Assembly (NCBI RefSeq): GCF_017573465.1
Contig: NZ_JAGEPF010000026.1
Location: 62,001-126,000, forward strand
Direction: 5' to 3'
DNA: 64,000 bases
Source: Actinomadura violacea
GTDB lineage: Bacteria > Actinomycetota > Actinomycetes > Streptosporangiales > Streptosporangiaceae
The notes beneath the pieces are model-generated. The model saw only the letters and a program-made list of their open reading frames with translations, did no database searches and had not been told where the DNA came from. Positions 45,525-55,345 of the stretch are shown in pieces; the first letter of the stretch is position 1, and every line of letters starts with the position of its first letter. Both the position numbers and the translations under genes were made by a program.

Positions 45525-46679
45525 ATGGAAGAGCTTCTCCAGCGACTCTCGACGTCGAAGCGCGTGACCTGGCTGATGTCACAGGCCATGGTGCTGGCCA
45601 CCGCCTGCTTCTACGCGCTGATGCTCGTCTGGACGATGCCGGCCTCTCGGACCGGGCTCTTCTTCGTGCTCGCCCTTCCGGTCCTGCTCGTGCGCCGTCT
45701 GCCGCCGGCGGTCTTCGCGGCGGTCCTCGGCGAAGCGGTCATCGGCGACATCTTCGGCGCGCGGCCCTCGATCGTGTTCGTCCTGCTCGTCGCCCTGGGC
45801 GGGTACCTCGCCGTCCGGCGGCCGAAGGCCGCCGCCGTCGGTTCCGTCGCGGCCGTCGCGGCCGCGTTCGTCAACGTCACCCACATCCCCGGGGAGACCG
45901 TCAGCGACGCGGCCCAGTTCGCCGGGGGGCTCGCGTTGTTTTTCGCGGTCGCGTGGGTCTTCGGCGGGGTGTATCGCAAACGCCGTGAATACCTCGAAGC
46001 CCTGGACGAGCAGAGGGCGGCCCGCGCCGTCCTGACCGAGCGGCTGCGGATCGCCCGCGAACTGCACGACAGCGTCGCGCACAGCATCGGGATCATCACG
46101 GTGTTGTCGGGAGCGGCGGCACGGGTCGTTCAGACCAAGCCCGAGCAGACGCGGCAGGCGCTGACCGGCATCGAGACCACCAGCCGGGAGACGCTGCTCG
46201 AACTGCAGCGCATGCTCGGGGCGCTGCGCCGCGCCGAGCCGGACGACGCCATGCCGCAGGCCGCTCCGCTGGCGCCGGCCGGCAGCCTGGCCGACGTACC
46301 GCAGCTCGCCGAACGCACGGCCGACGCCGGGGTGCGGGTCCACGTGACCTGGCGGGGCGAGCGGCGTCCGCTGCCGCCGGAGATCGAACTGTCGGCGTTC
46401 CGGATCATCCAGGAGTCGGTGACGAACGTGGTGCGGCATTCCGGGGCGCGGACGTGCCGGGTCGCGGTCGGTTATGAGCCGAAAGGAGTGACGATCGAGG
46501 TGGTGGACGACGGGGACGACGGTCTCGGCGGGCCGGGCCGTCGCAGGCTCACCGCGGCCGGCGGGAGCGGCTTCGGCCTGCTCGGCATGCGCGAGCGGGT
46601 GACGTTGCTGTCCGGCCAGTTCAGCGCCGGCCGGCGTCCGGAGGGCGGATTCCGGGTGACGGCGAGGCTCCCGGCATGA
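45525..46679 (+). CDS. sensor histidine kinase, NarL/DesK type
   Basis: A protein of about 384 residues. Four to five membrane helices occupy residues about 15-145. The HisKA_3 region has the phospho-acceptor in RIARELHDSVAHSIGIITVLSG, and the HATPase domain shows ESVTNVVRHSGA, VVDDGDDG and GFGLLGMRERV. It should sense a membrane or envelope signal and phosphorylate the regulator encoded next (4-base overlap). Divergent from the ABC exporter. Confidence 0.92.
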   Translation: MEELLQRLSTSKRVTWLMSQAMVLATACFYALMLVWTMPASRTGLFFVLALPVLLVRRLPPAVFAAVLGEAVIGDIFGARPSIVFVLLVALGGYLAVRRPKAAAVGSVAAVAAAFVNVTHIPGETVSDAAQFAGGLALFFAVAWVFGGVYRKRREYLEALDEQRAARAVLTERLRIARELHDSVAHSIGIITVLSGAAARVVQTKPEQTRQALTGIETTSRETLLELQRMLGALRRAEPDDAMPQAAPLAPAGSLADVPQLAERTADAGVRVHVTWRGERRPLPPEIELSAFRIIQESVTNVVRHSGARTCRVAVGYEPKGVTIEVVDDGDDGLGGPGRRRLTAAGGSGFGLLGMRERVTLLSGQFSAGRRPEGGFRVTARLPA

Positions 46680-47359
46680 GCGTGCGGGTGCTGCTGGTCG
46701 ATGACCAGCCGCTGCTGCTGGTCGGGCTCGCGATTCTGATCGGCGACACCGACGACCTGGAGGTGGTCGGCGAGGCCCCCGACGGCCGGGAGGCGGTGCG
46801 CCTGGTGCGTGAGCTGCGTCCGGACGTCGTGGTGATGGACATCCGGATGCCGGGCATGGACGGGATCGAGGCGACCCGGCAGGCGACCGCCGAGCCGGAC
46901 CCGCCCAAGGTGCTGGTGCTGACGACCTTCGACGACGACGAGTACGTCTACGGCGCACTGCGCGCCGGGGCCAGCGGATTCCTGCTCAAGAGCATGGCCC
47001 TGGACGCGATCCTGGACGCGATCCGCGTGGTGGCGGCCGGCGACGCGCTGATCGCACCGAGCGTGACCCGGCGGCTGATCGCGGACTTCGCCGGAACGCC
47101 CGCCACCCCGGCCCCCGGACCGGCCGCCGAGCCCGCCGCGGACTCACGTCTCATCGCGGAGATCACCGACCGGGAACGAGAGGTGCTGGCACTGGTCGGA
47201 CAGGGACTGTCGAACACCGAGATAGCCGAGCGGCTGGTGATCAGCGCGGCGACGGCGAAGACTCATGTCGCGCGCCTGTTCGCCAAGCTCGAGGCCCGGG
47301 ACCGCGTCCACCTGGCGATCATCGCCTTCGAGGCCGGACTCGCACCACGTAGACGGTAG
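46676..47359 (+). CDS. LuxR/NarL family response regulator
   Basis: A protein of 227 residues. The receiver domain has the acidic pair DDQ, phospho-acceptor in VVVMDIRMPGMDG and KSMALDA lysine. A Pro/Ala linker precedes the LuxR helix-turn-helix (ITDREREVLALVGQGLSNTEIAERLVISAATAKTHVARLFAKL as motif region). It is coupled by ATGAG overlap to the kinase gene and probably activates the divergent ABC exporter. Confidence 0.93.
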   Translation: MSVRVLLVDDQPLLLVGLAILIGDTDDLEVVGEAPDGREAVRLVRELRPDVVVMDIRMPGMDGIEATRQATAEPDPPKVLVLTTFDDDEYVYGALRAGASGFLLKSMALDAILDAIRVVAAGDALIAPSVTRRLIADFAGTPATPAPGPAAEPAADSRLIAEITDREREVLALVGQGLSNTEIAERLVISAATAKTHVARLFAKLEARDRVHLAIIAFEAGLAPRRR

Positions 47360-47572
47360 GGCGGGATCTTCCGCTTGTAGAGCTGTCGGCCCGGGACTTG
47401 ACCGGCGGGGTGCCGTCGAGCGTGCATACCGATGCTCCGAAACCGCGCACGACGTCGTGACCGACGCGCTGGCGACAGGGGTCTGGCATCCGAGCGAACA
47501 TCGAGCTGACGTGCGGACATTCCAGGCGTGGAGCTTGGTTTGTAAGTACGCGTTTATGCTGGTCAGGGGTGG

Positions 47573-47646
47573 CGCGCCCGGCAGGATTCGAACCCGCGAC
47601 CGTCGGTTTAGAAGACCGATGCTCTATCCAGCTGAGCTACGGGCGC
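47573..47646 (-). tRNA. tRNA-Arg (anticodon TCT)
   Basis: A complete 74-base cloverleaf on the minus strand: acceptor GCGCCCG pairs with CGGGCGC, D arm GCTCAGCTGGATAGAGC, anticodon arm TCGGT-CTTCTAA-ACCGA giving anticodon TCT, and T arm GCGGG-TTCGAAT-CCTGC. CCA is not encoded. No integrase gene or matching direct repeat is nearby. Confidence 0.95.
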
Positions 47647-47774
47647 TCGGCGGCCCGGCGGGACGCCGGGACACAGTGTAAGGCTGCGCGTCCTCCGGCT
47701 CCACATCCATAACGGTGCCACCAGGCGACGCGCCGGGACGAGGCGGTGGGCGAGGGGTCATATCTTGGGTTGCT

Positions 47775-48563
47775 GTGGCGGTGGACAGTGAGGTGCCGCT
47801 CTCCGGCGGGGACGTGACGGAGGGCGTGGTGCGGGTGGGGAACACGGTGCGCAGGCCGCTTCGGGCGCACAGTGCGGCGGTGCACGGGCTGCTGCGGCAC
47901 CTGGAGGGGGCCGGGTTCGACGGCGCGCCGCGCGTGCTGGGCGTGGACGACCGGGGGCGGGAGATCCTCAGCTGGGTGCCGGGGGACGTGCCGCACCGGC
48001 CGCTGCCGGGGTATGCGGTGTCCGAGGACGCGCTGCGGGGCGTCGGCGTGCTGCTGCGCCGGTACCACGACGCGGTGGCCCCCTACGGGGTGCCCGACGG
48101 GGACTGGGACCGGGAGGCGTCCAATCTGGACGGGCCGCCTGAGCTGATCGGGCACTGCGACGTGACGCCGGAGAACGTGGTGTTCCGCGGGGGAGCCCCG
48201 GCGGCGCTGATCGATTTCGACCTGGCGCGGCCGACGACGCGGCTGTACGACGTGGTGACGGCGCTGCGGCACTGGGCGCCGATCGCCGATCCGGCGGACC
48301 GCGACGCGCTGCTGTACGGGGCGGACGTCGCGCGGCGGGTGCGGATCCTCTGCGACGCGTACGGGCTGGACCGGGAGCGGCGGCGGGACGTGCTGCCGGC
48401 GGCGCGGGTGCGGTTCGAGCGGTCGTACGAGGCGATGCGGGCGAGGGCGGCCGAAGGCGGAGGTTGGGCGCGGATCTGGCAGGGTGGGGCGGGCCCGCGG
48501 ATCCGGCGGGCGCAGGACTGGTTGGAGCGTCACTGGGATGAGCTTGATGCGAGGCTCTGCTGA
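47775..48563 (+). CDS. phosphotransferase-family (APH-like) enzyme
   Basis: A protein of about 262 residues with the aminoglycoside-phosphotransferase/choline-kinase fold: LIGHCDVTPENVVF catalytic loop (H-x-D...N) and LIDFDLARP metal motif. The N-lobe is short and lacks a glycine-rich loop. Its substrate is unknown. It overlaps cobD by 26 bases, which suggests co-transcription, though a cobalamin role is only inference. GTG 47775 is preferred; GTG 47781 is possible. Confidence 0.78.
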   Translation: MAVDSEVPLSGGDVTEGVVRVGNTVRRPLRAHSAAVHGLLRHLEGAGFDGAPRVLGVDDRGREILSWVPGDVPHRPLPGYAVSEDALRGVGVLLRRYHDAVAPYGVPDGDWDREASNLDGPPELIGHCDVTPENVVFRGGAPAALIDFDLARPTTRLYDVVTALRHWAPIADPADRDALLYGADVARRVRILCDAYGLDRERRRDVLPAARVRFERSYEAMRARAAEGGGWARIWQGGAGPRIRRAQDWLERHWDELDARLC

Positions 48564-49440
48564 GGGTCTGCTTCTCGGGGTGGCGCTGGACGCGCTGCTC
48601 GGGGATCCGCGCAGGGGGCACCCGGTCGCGGGGTTCGGGCGGTTGGCGGCGAGGTTCGAGCGGCTCGTCTACCGGGATTCGCGGGCGGCGGGTGTTGTCT
48701 ATGCCGGGGTTCTGGTGGGCGGGGCCGTGGCTTCGGGGGTGCTGCTGGAGCGGGCGGCGCGGGGGCCGTTGAGGGTCGCGGTCACGGCGGCCGCCACGTG
48801 GGCCGTTCTCGGCGGGACGTCTTTGGGACGTGAAGGGCTCGCGATGGAACGGGTTCTCAAGGACGGCGATCTGGACGCCGCCAGGGACCGGCTTTCGCAT
48901 CTGTGCGCGCGCGATCCCAAGGGCCTGGACGAGGCCGCGTTGGCTCGGGCGACCGTGGAATCGGTGGCGGAGAACACCTCGGACGCGGCGATCGCCCCGC
49001 TGGTGTGGGGAGCCGTGGGCGGTGTTCCTGGGCTGCTGGCCTATCGGGCCGTCAACACCCTTGACGCGATGGTCGGCTATAGGAATCCGCGTTATGAACG
49101 GTTCGGATGGGCCGCGGCGCGGTTGGACGACGCGGCGAACTGGGTTCCGGCGCGGCTGACGGGAATGCTCGTCGTCCTTTGTTCGGGACGGGACGCGTGG
49201 CGCGTTCTGCGGCGGGACGGCGGCAATCACCCGAGCCCGAACGCGGGACGGTGCGAGGCGGCGTTCGCGGGTGCCCTCGGCGTCCGGCTGGGCGGGACGA
49301 ATTCGTACGGCGGCGCGGTGGAGAGGCGGCCCGAGATGGGCGACGGGCGGACTCCGGAGGTCCGGGACATCGGGAGGGCGGTGCGGTTGTCGGCGGCGGC
49401 GACGTTCGCGGCGGCGGCGCTGGTGTGGGGGCTGCGGTGA
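48538..49440 (+). CDS. cobD: adenosylcobinamide-phosphate synthase CobD/CbiB
   Basis: A protein of 300 residues with membrane helices and the family motifs LDALLGDPRRGHPV, VESVAENTSDAAIAPLVWGAVGGVPGLLAYRAVNTLDAMVGYRN (motif positions about 140-185) and GNHPSPNAG. It joins the aminopropanol linker to adenosylcobyric acid in cobalamin synthesis at the cell membrane. Its stop overlaps the cobQ start. Confidence 0.93.
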   Translation: MSLMRGSAEGLLLGVALDALLGDPRRGHPVAGFGRLAARFERLVYRDSRAAGVVYAGVLVGGAVASGVLLERAARGPLRVAVTAAATWAVLGGTSLGREGLAMERVLKDGDLDAARDRLSHLCARDPKGLDEAALARATVESVAENTSDAAIAPLVWGAVGGVPGLLAYRAVNTLDAMVGYRNPRYERFGWAAARLDDAANWVPARLTGMLVVLCSGRDAWRVLRRDGGNHPSPNAGRCEAAFAGALGVRLGGTNSYGGAVERRPEMGDGRTPEVRDIGRAVRLSAAATFAAAALVWGLR

Positions 49441-50933
49441 GCGGTCTGCTGGTCGCGGGGACGACGTCCGACGCGGGGAAGAGCGTGGTGACCGCCGGGC
49501 TGTGCCGCTGGCTGGCGCGGCAGGGCGTGAAGGTGGCGCCTTTCAAGGCGCAGAACATGTCGCTGAATTCGATGGTGACCGCGGACGGCGCCGAGATCGG
49601 GCGGGCGCAGTACATGCAGGCGCAGGCCGCGGGGGTGGAGCCGAGAGCGGTCATGAACCCGGTTCTGCTGAAGCCGGGGAGCGACCGGCGCAGCCAGGTC
49701 GTGGTGCTGGGCCGGCCGGTCGCCGAGGTGGACGCGCTCCAGTACGGCGACCACAAGGAATGGCTCCGCGGGGTCGTGAAGGAGAGCCTGGAGGAGTTGC
49801 GGAGCGAGTACGACGTGGTGGTCTGCGAGGGCGCGGGAAGCCCGGCGGAGATCAATCTGCGCGCCGGGGACATCGTCAACATGGGCCTCGCGAGAATGGC
49901 GGACCTTCCCGTCGTCGTGGTCGGCGACATCGACCGGGGCGGGGTGTTCGCGTCGCTTTTCGGCACGGTCGCGCTGCTGGAGCCGGCCGATCAGGCGCTC
50001 ATCGCGGGGTTCGTCGTCAACAAGTTCCGGGGCGCCAAGGAACTGCTGGAGCCGGGCCTTGAGCAGTTGCGGCGGTTGACGGGCCGTCCCGTGCTGGGCG
50101 TGCTGCCGTGGACGCTCGGGCTGTACCTCGATTCCGAGGACACCCTCGCGCTGGACGCGCCGCGTCCCGATGCCGCCGCGCCGTTCGGCAGGCAGACGCT
50201 GCGGATCGCGGTGGTGCGGTTCCCGCGCATCTCGAACTTCACCGACCTGGACGCGCTGGCCTGCGAGCCGGGCGTCGTGGTGCGGTACGCCGCGAGCGCC
50301 GGCGATCTCGCGGAGGCCGATCTCGTCGTGCTGCCGGGGACGCGGGCGACGGTCGAGGATCTGGCGTGGCTGCGCGAGTGGGGAATGGCGGACGAGATCG
50401 TGCGGCGGGCCCGGGAAGGGCGTCCGGTGCTCGGCATCTGCGGCGGCCACCAGATGCTCGCGAAGGAGATCGTGGACCGGGTCGAATCGGGGACCGGCCG
50501 CGTCGAAGGGCTCGGCCTGCTGCCGGCGAGGGTCGTTTTCGAGAGGGATAAAACCCTTGGGCGCCCAAGAGGAAGTGCATACGGCGAGGACGTCGACGCC
50601 TACGAGATCCACCACGGCATCGTGACCGTGGAAGGCGGCGAGCCCTTCCTCGACGGGTGCCGTTCGGGCGCCGTCTGGGGGACGACCTGGCACGGCGCCA
50701 TGGAGAACGACGGATTCCGGCGCGCGTTCCTGAAGGACGTCGCGGAAACGGCCGGCCGCGATTTCACCCCGGCGCCGGACGTGGGGTTCGCCGCGTTGCG
50801 GGAGGCGACGCTGAACGCGCTGGGCGACCTCGTCGAGCGGCATCTCGACACCGACGCCCTGTGGCGGCTCATCGAGAACGGCGCGCCGCACGATCTGCGA
50901 GTGGTGCCGCCGGGAGGCGCTCCCGCTATTTGA
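49437..50933 (+). CDS. cobQ: cobyric acid synthase
   Basis: A protein of about 498 residues, normal for CobQ/CbiP. The N-terminal amidotransferase ATP-grasp-like P-loop part has AGTTSDAGKSVVTAGLCRWL and FKAQNMSLNS; the C-terminal glutaminase domain has GICGGHQMLAKEI (catalytic cysteine) and YEIHHG. It amidates side chains of adenosylcobyrinic acid diamide using glutamine. GTG 49437 overlaps the cobD stop (GTGA). Its 3' end overlaps the converging OpuC-type binding-protein gene by 8 bases. Confidence 0.95.
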   Translation: MSGLLVAGTTSDAGKSVVTAGLCRWLARQGVKVAPFKAQNMSLNSMVTADGAEIGRAQYMQAQAAGVEPRAVMNPVLLKPGSDRRSQVVVLGRPVAEVDALQYGDHKEWLRGVVKESLEELRSEYDVVVCEGAGSPAEINLRAGDIVNMGLARMADLPVVVVGDIDRGGVFASLFGTVALLEPADQALIAGFVVNKFRGAKELLEPGLEQLRRLTGRPVLGVLPWTLGLYLDSEDTLALDAPRPDAAAPFGRQTLRIAVVRFPRISNFTDLDALACEPGVVVRYAASAGDLAEADLVVLPGTRATVEDLAWLREWGMADEIVRRAREGRPVLGICGGHQMLAKEIVDRVESGTGRVEGLGLLPARVVFERDKTLGRPRGSAYGEDVDAYEIHHGIVTVEGGEPFLDGCRSGAVWGTTWHGAMENDGFRRAFLKDVAETAGRDFTPAPDVGFAALREATLNALGDLVERHLDTDALWRLIENGAPHDLRVVPPGGAPAI

Positions 50934-51897
50934 TGAGACCTTGCTCGCGCATCCAGTCGCGGGCGACGAATACCGGGTCGTCGCCGTCCACGTCGACCTT
51001 GCTGTTGAGGTTCCGCATGACGCCGGTCGTCAGTTTCGGGCTGATCTGCGCGAAGAGGCCGGTGATTTCCGGATGGGCGCGCAGCACCGAATCGCGGACG
51101 GTGATGGCCGGGTTGTAGTTCGGGAAGAAGTGCTTGCTGTCGCCGAGGACGTGCAGGCGGAGCGCCTGGATGCGCCCGTCGGTGGTGAACACCTCGCCGA
51201 AGGTGCATTTCCCGCTCGACGTGGCGTTGTAGACGACGCCGGACGACATCTGCCGGACATTGGTCGCGGGGACGCTCGACCCGTACGACAGCCCGTACGC
51301 CTTCAGCATTCCGCGCAGCCCGTCGTTGCGGGCGAAGAACTCGGGGTCGACGCAGAACGTCCGCTGCCCCGCCGGGACCTTCGTCATGTCGGAGAGGTCC
51401 GTCAGCCCGAACCGTTTCTGGTTCGCGGTGGTGACCGCCATCGCATAGGTGTTGTTGAGCGGTGCGGGCGGCGCCAGCCAGGCGATGCGGTTGCGTTTCA
51501 TGTCGAGGTCGCGGACGGCCTGGAACTGCTTCTGCGGGTCCGGGATGGGGTTCTCCTGCCCGAGGTAGGTGATCCAGCCGGTGCCGGTGTACTCCCACAT
51601 CAGGTCGTTGTCGCCGTTGACGATCGACTTGCGGGACGTGACGCTGCCCTGGACGTTGGTGTGGTCGACCGCGTTCGCGCCGGCGGCGGTCAGCGCCAGC
51701 ACCGCGATCTTGCCGAGGATGATCTGCTCGGTGAACTCCTTCGAGGTGACCCGGATCGTCGCGTCCTTCAGGTCCGGGACGGGACGGATGCTGCCGGGCT
51801 CGATGTGCGGGATGAACGCCGACGCCGGCTTGAGCCCGCACCCGGCGAGCAGAAGGAGCGCCGCCGCGAGCGCGGCGGCCGGGAGCCCGCGCCGCAT
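50926..51897 (-). CDS. glycine betaine/choline-type ABC transporter substrate-binding lipoprotein
   Basis: A protein of about 323 residues. The signal peptide ends in a lipobox (LLLLAGC), so it is anchored to the outer face of the membrane. The OpuAC/ProX fold starts at IRVTSKEFTEQIILGKI and includes GDNDLMWEYTGTGW. It binds a quaternary-ammonium solute such as glycine betaine. ATG 51897 overlaps the permease stop (ATGA). It is the last gene of a four-gene osmoprotectant operon. Confidence 0.92.
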   Translation of the reverse strand: MRRGLPAAALAAALLLLAGCGLKPASAFIPHIEPGSIRPVPDLKDATIRVTSKEFTEQIILGKIAVLALTAAGANAVDHTNVQGSVTSRKSIVNGDNDLMWEYTGTGWITYLGQENPIPDPQKQFQAVRDLDMKRNRIAWLAPPAPLNNTYAMAVTTANQKRFGLTDLSDMTKVPAGQRTFCVDPEFFARNDGLRGMLKAYGLSYGSSVPATNVRQMSSGVVYNATSSGKCTFGEVFTTDGRIQALRLHVLGDSKHFFPNYNPAITVRDSVLRAHPEITGLFAQISPKLTTGVMRNLNSKVDVDGDDPVFVARDWMREQGLIK

Positions 51898-52714
51898 CAC
51901 AGCCCCTTCGGCGCGAGGATGCGGGTCGCCATCCCGCCGAGCCAGTCGATCAGCAGCGCCAGCAGCGCGATGAGCACGCAGCCGGTGAGCAGCACCGGGG
52001 TCCGCTGGGTGCTGACGCCGCTGGTGATGAGGTCGCCGAGCCCGCCGCCGCTGATGAACGCGGCGATGCTGGCCGTCCCGACCATCAGCACGAGCGTGGT
52101 GCGGATGCCGGCCAGGATGACCGGCGCGGCGAGCGGCAGCTCCACGCGGCGCAGCACCGTGCGCGGCGACATCCCGATGCCGCGGCCCGCGTCGGTCAGC
52201 GACGGGTCGACCTGCTGGAGCCCCACCATCGTGTTGCGCAGCGCCGGCAGCACCCCGTAGGCGACCAGCGCGACGATGGCCGTCCAGAAGCCGATGCCCC
52301 AGATCACCGCGAGCAGCACCACCACCCCGATCGCCGGCGCGGACTGCCCGATGTTGGCGACCGCCAGCACGAACGGCGTCGCCGGACGCGCCCACGAGCG
52401 GCTCAGCAGCACGCCGAGCGGGATCGCGATCACCAGGACGACCAGCGTGGACACCACGGTCAGCTCGATGTGCTCCCACGTCTTCTGCGTGACGTAGCGC
52501 GTCGCGAGGCTGCGGGCGGCGATGCTGTCGAGGTTCGAGTTCTCCACGTACAGCATCCACGCGACACCGATCAGGATGATCGCGAGCGGCTCCAGCCACG
52601 ACCGCCAGGACCGTCCCGTCGGGGTGTGCAGCGACTGCCGCGGCTCGGCGGCGGCGCTCGGGTTCTCCTCAGGCGCCTCCCCGGACGACACCGGGACGGC
52701 CGGCGGCGCGCCGC

Positions 52715-52718
<4 letters not shown>
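51897..52718 (-). CDS. glycine betaine-type ABC transporter permease (OpuBD-like)
   Basis: A protein of about 273 residues with a Pro/Glu-rich cytosolic N-terminus and about six membrane helices. The inner-membrane-component signature is ALRNTMVGLQQVDPSLTDAGRGIGMSPRTVLRRVELPLAAPVILAGIR (the EAA loop; about 165-205). It pairs with a second permease to form the channel. GTG 52718 overlaps the ATPase gene stop. Confidence 0.9.
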
Positions 52719-53912
<1,194 letters not shown>

Positions 53913-53920
<8 letters not shown>

Positions 53921-54560
53921 GGACGCCCCGCGGGGTCGTCAGCCGCCCGATCAGCACGAAGCAGCCGTCGAACAGCAGCGCCAGGATGATGATCAGGACC
54001 GTCCCGGCGAGCGTCATGTTGATCGCGTTGGCGCCGCCGAGCCGGGCCAGCCCGGAGAAGATCTGCTCGCCGAGCCCGGGCCCGGACACGTACGCGGCGA
54101 TCGCGCCGATCCCCATCGCGAGCTGCGTGCTCACCCGGACGCCGGTGAGGATCACCGGCCAGGCGAGCGGCAGCTCGATCCGCAGCAGGATCGCGGTGCG
54201 GGTCATCCCGATGCCGCGCGCCGCGTCCACCAGCGTCCGGTCCACGCCGGACAGCCCGACGATCGTGTTCCGCACGATCGGCAGCAGCGAGTACAGGGTC
54301 AGCGCGACGACGCTCGGCGCCACCCCGAGCCCGAGCGGCGTGATCAGCAGGCCGAGCAGCGCCAGCGACGGCACCGTGAACACCACCCCGGCGGTGCTGG
54401 TGGCCAGCGCGGACAGCCGGCCGCTGCGGTAGACGGCCAGCCCGATCAGCAGCCCGAGCACCAGCGCGGCCAGCACGCACTGGAACACCATGCTGGCGTG
54501 CTGCCACGTCTCGAACTGGAGCCGCTCCCGCCGGCTGCCCAGATACTCCCAGAAGTTCAC
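53913..54560 (-). CDS. glycine betaine-type ABC transporter permease (OpuCB-like)
   Basis: A protein of about 215 residues with about six membrane helices and the EAA loop VRNTIVGLSGVDRTLVDAARGIGMTRTAILLRIELPLAWPVILTGVR (about 100-145). GTG 54560 has GGAGG 4 bases before it, which fixes the start against a longer frame. It is the first gene of the osmoprotectant operon; the 135-base gap to the divergent DUF1444-like gene holds the promoter. Confidence 0.9.
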
Positions 54561-54695
54561 GTCGCCTCCGACACGATCACTACCCACCGTGCCCGTCCGA
54601 TCACACTCGCCATGCGCTGGGCAGTCCGGCCCCTCCCGCACCCGTACTAAGCTCGACCCTCGTCAACCTCAGCAATGAGCACGAGAGGAACGTCG

Positions 54696-55343
54696 GTGAC
54701 CGAGGAGCGTTCCAGTCTCATCGTCCCGCTGATGAAGGCGCGGGTTCCGGCCGAGATCCAGCTGGAGTTCCCGCTGCCGCCGGACGAGGAGCCGGTCCGC
54801 GACGCGTTCGCCGGCGACCTGTACGTCACCTACGCGCTGGAGATCGCCGACGAGACCGCGGTGGCGGGCCGCCGGTACGAGCACGTCGCGCCGCGGCACT
54901 GCGCCGACCTCGGCGTCGCGGCCGGCGACCTGCGCCGGCAGGCGGTGATCAACCTGCGGGACCGCCGGCCCGAGCTCGGGCTCAGCTGGTACCCGGACGT
55001 GCGCGCGGTGACGGTGACGCTCGGCGAGCCCGGCCCGCAGGGCGCGCCGTCCCGGCGGGGCGGCCTGGAGGCGGCGCTGCTGCTGGACGAGGGGTTCCTC
55101 GACAAGCTCGCGCAGGACGTGGAGGGCGACCTCGTCGTCGCGGCGCCCGCCCGGGACGTGTTCGTGGCGTCCGGCACCGGGCACCCGGACGGCGTCGACA
55201 AGCTGCGCTGGGCGGTCGGGCAGGTGTGGGCGGAGGACCGCGGCGACGGCGTCTCCGACCCGGCGTGGGACGTCCCGGCCGGCAGCCTCCTGACGCACGA
55301 CCTGCTGGTCCGCCGCGCGTCCGGCTGGGAGATCCTGGCCTAG
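54696..55343 (+). CDS. DUF1444 (YtpQ)-like protein
   Basis: A protein of about 215 residues. It resembles the DUF1444 family: VINLRDRRPELGLSWY, GGLEAALLLDEGFLDKLAQDVEGDLVVAAPARDVFVASGTGHPDGVDKLRWAV (core, residues about 110-175). Function is unknown; no signal peptide or membrane helix. GTG 54696 has AGAGGAAC 5-6 bases upstream, which is better than ATG 54675. Confidence 0.7.
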   Translation: MTEERSSLIVPLMKARVPAEIQLEFPLPPDEEPVRDAFAGDLYVTYALEIADETAVAGRRYEHVAPRHCADLGVAAGDLRRQAVINLRDRRPELGLSWYPDVRAVTVTLGEPGPQGAPSRRGGLEAALLLDEGFLDKLAQDVEGDLVVAAPARDVFVASGTGHPDGVDKLRWAVGQVWAEDRGDGVSDPAWDVPAGSLLTHDLLVRRASGWEILA

Positions 55344-55345
55344 CG

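Noticed and set aside
47573..47646. tRNA-Arg as attachment site of an integrated element
   Set aside because: No integrase, excisionase or phage gene lies on either side, and I could not find a second copy of the tRNA 3' end in the window.
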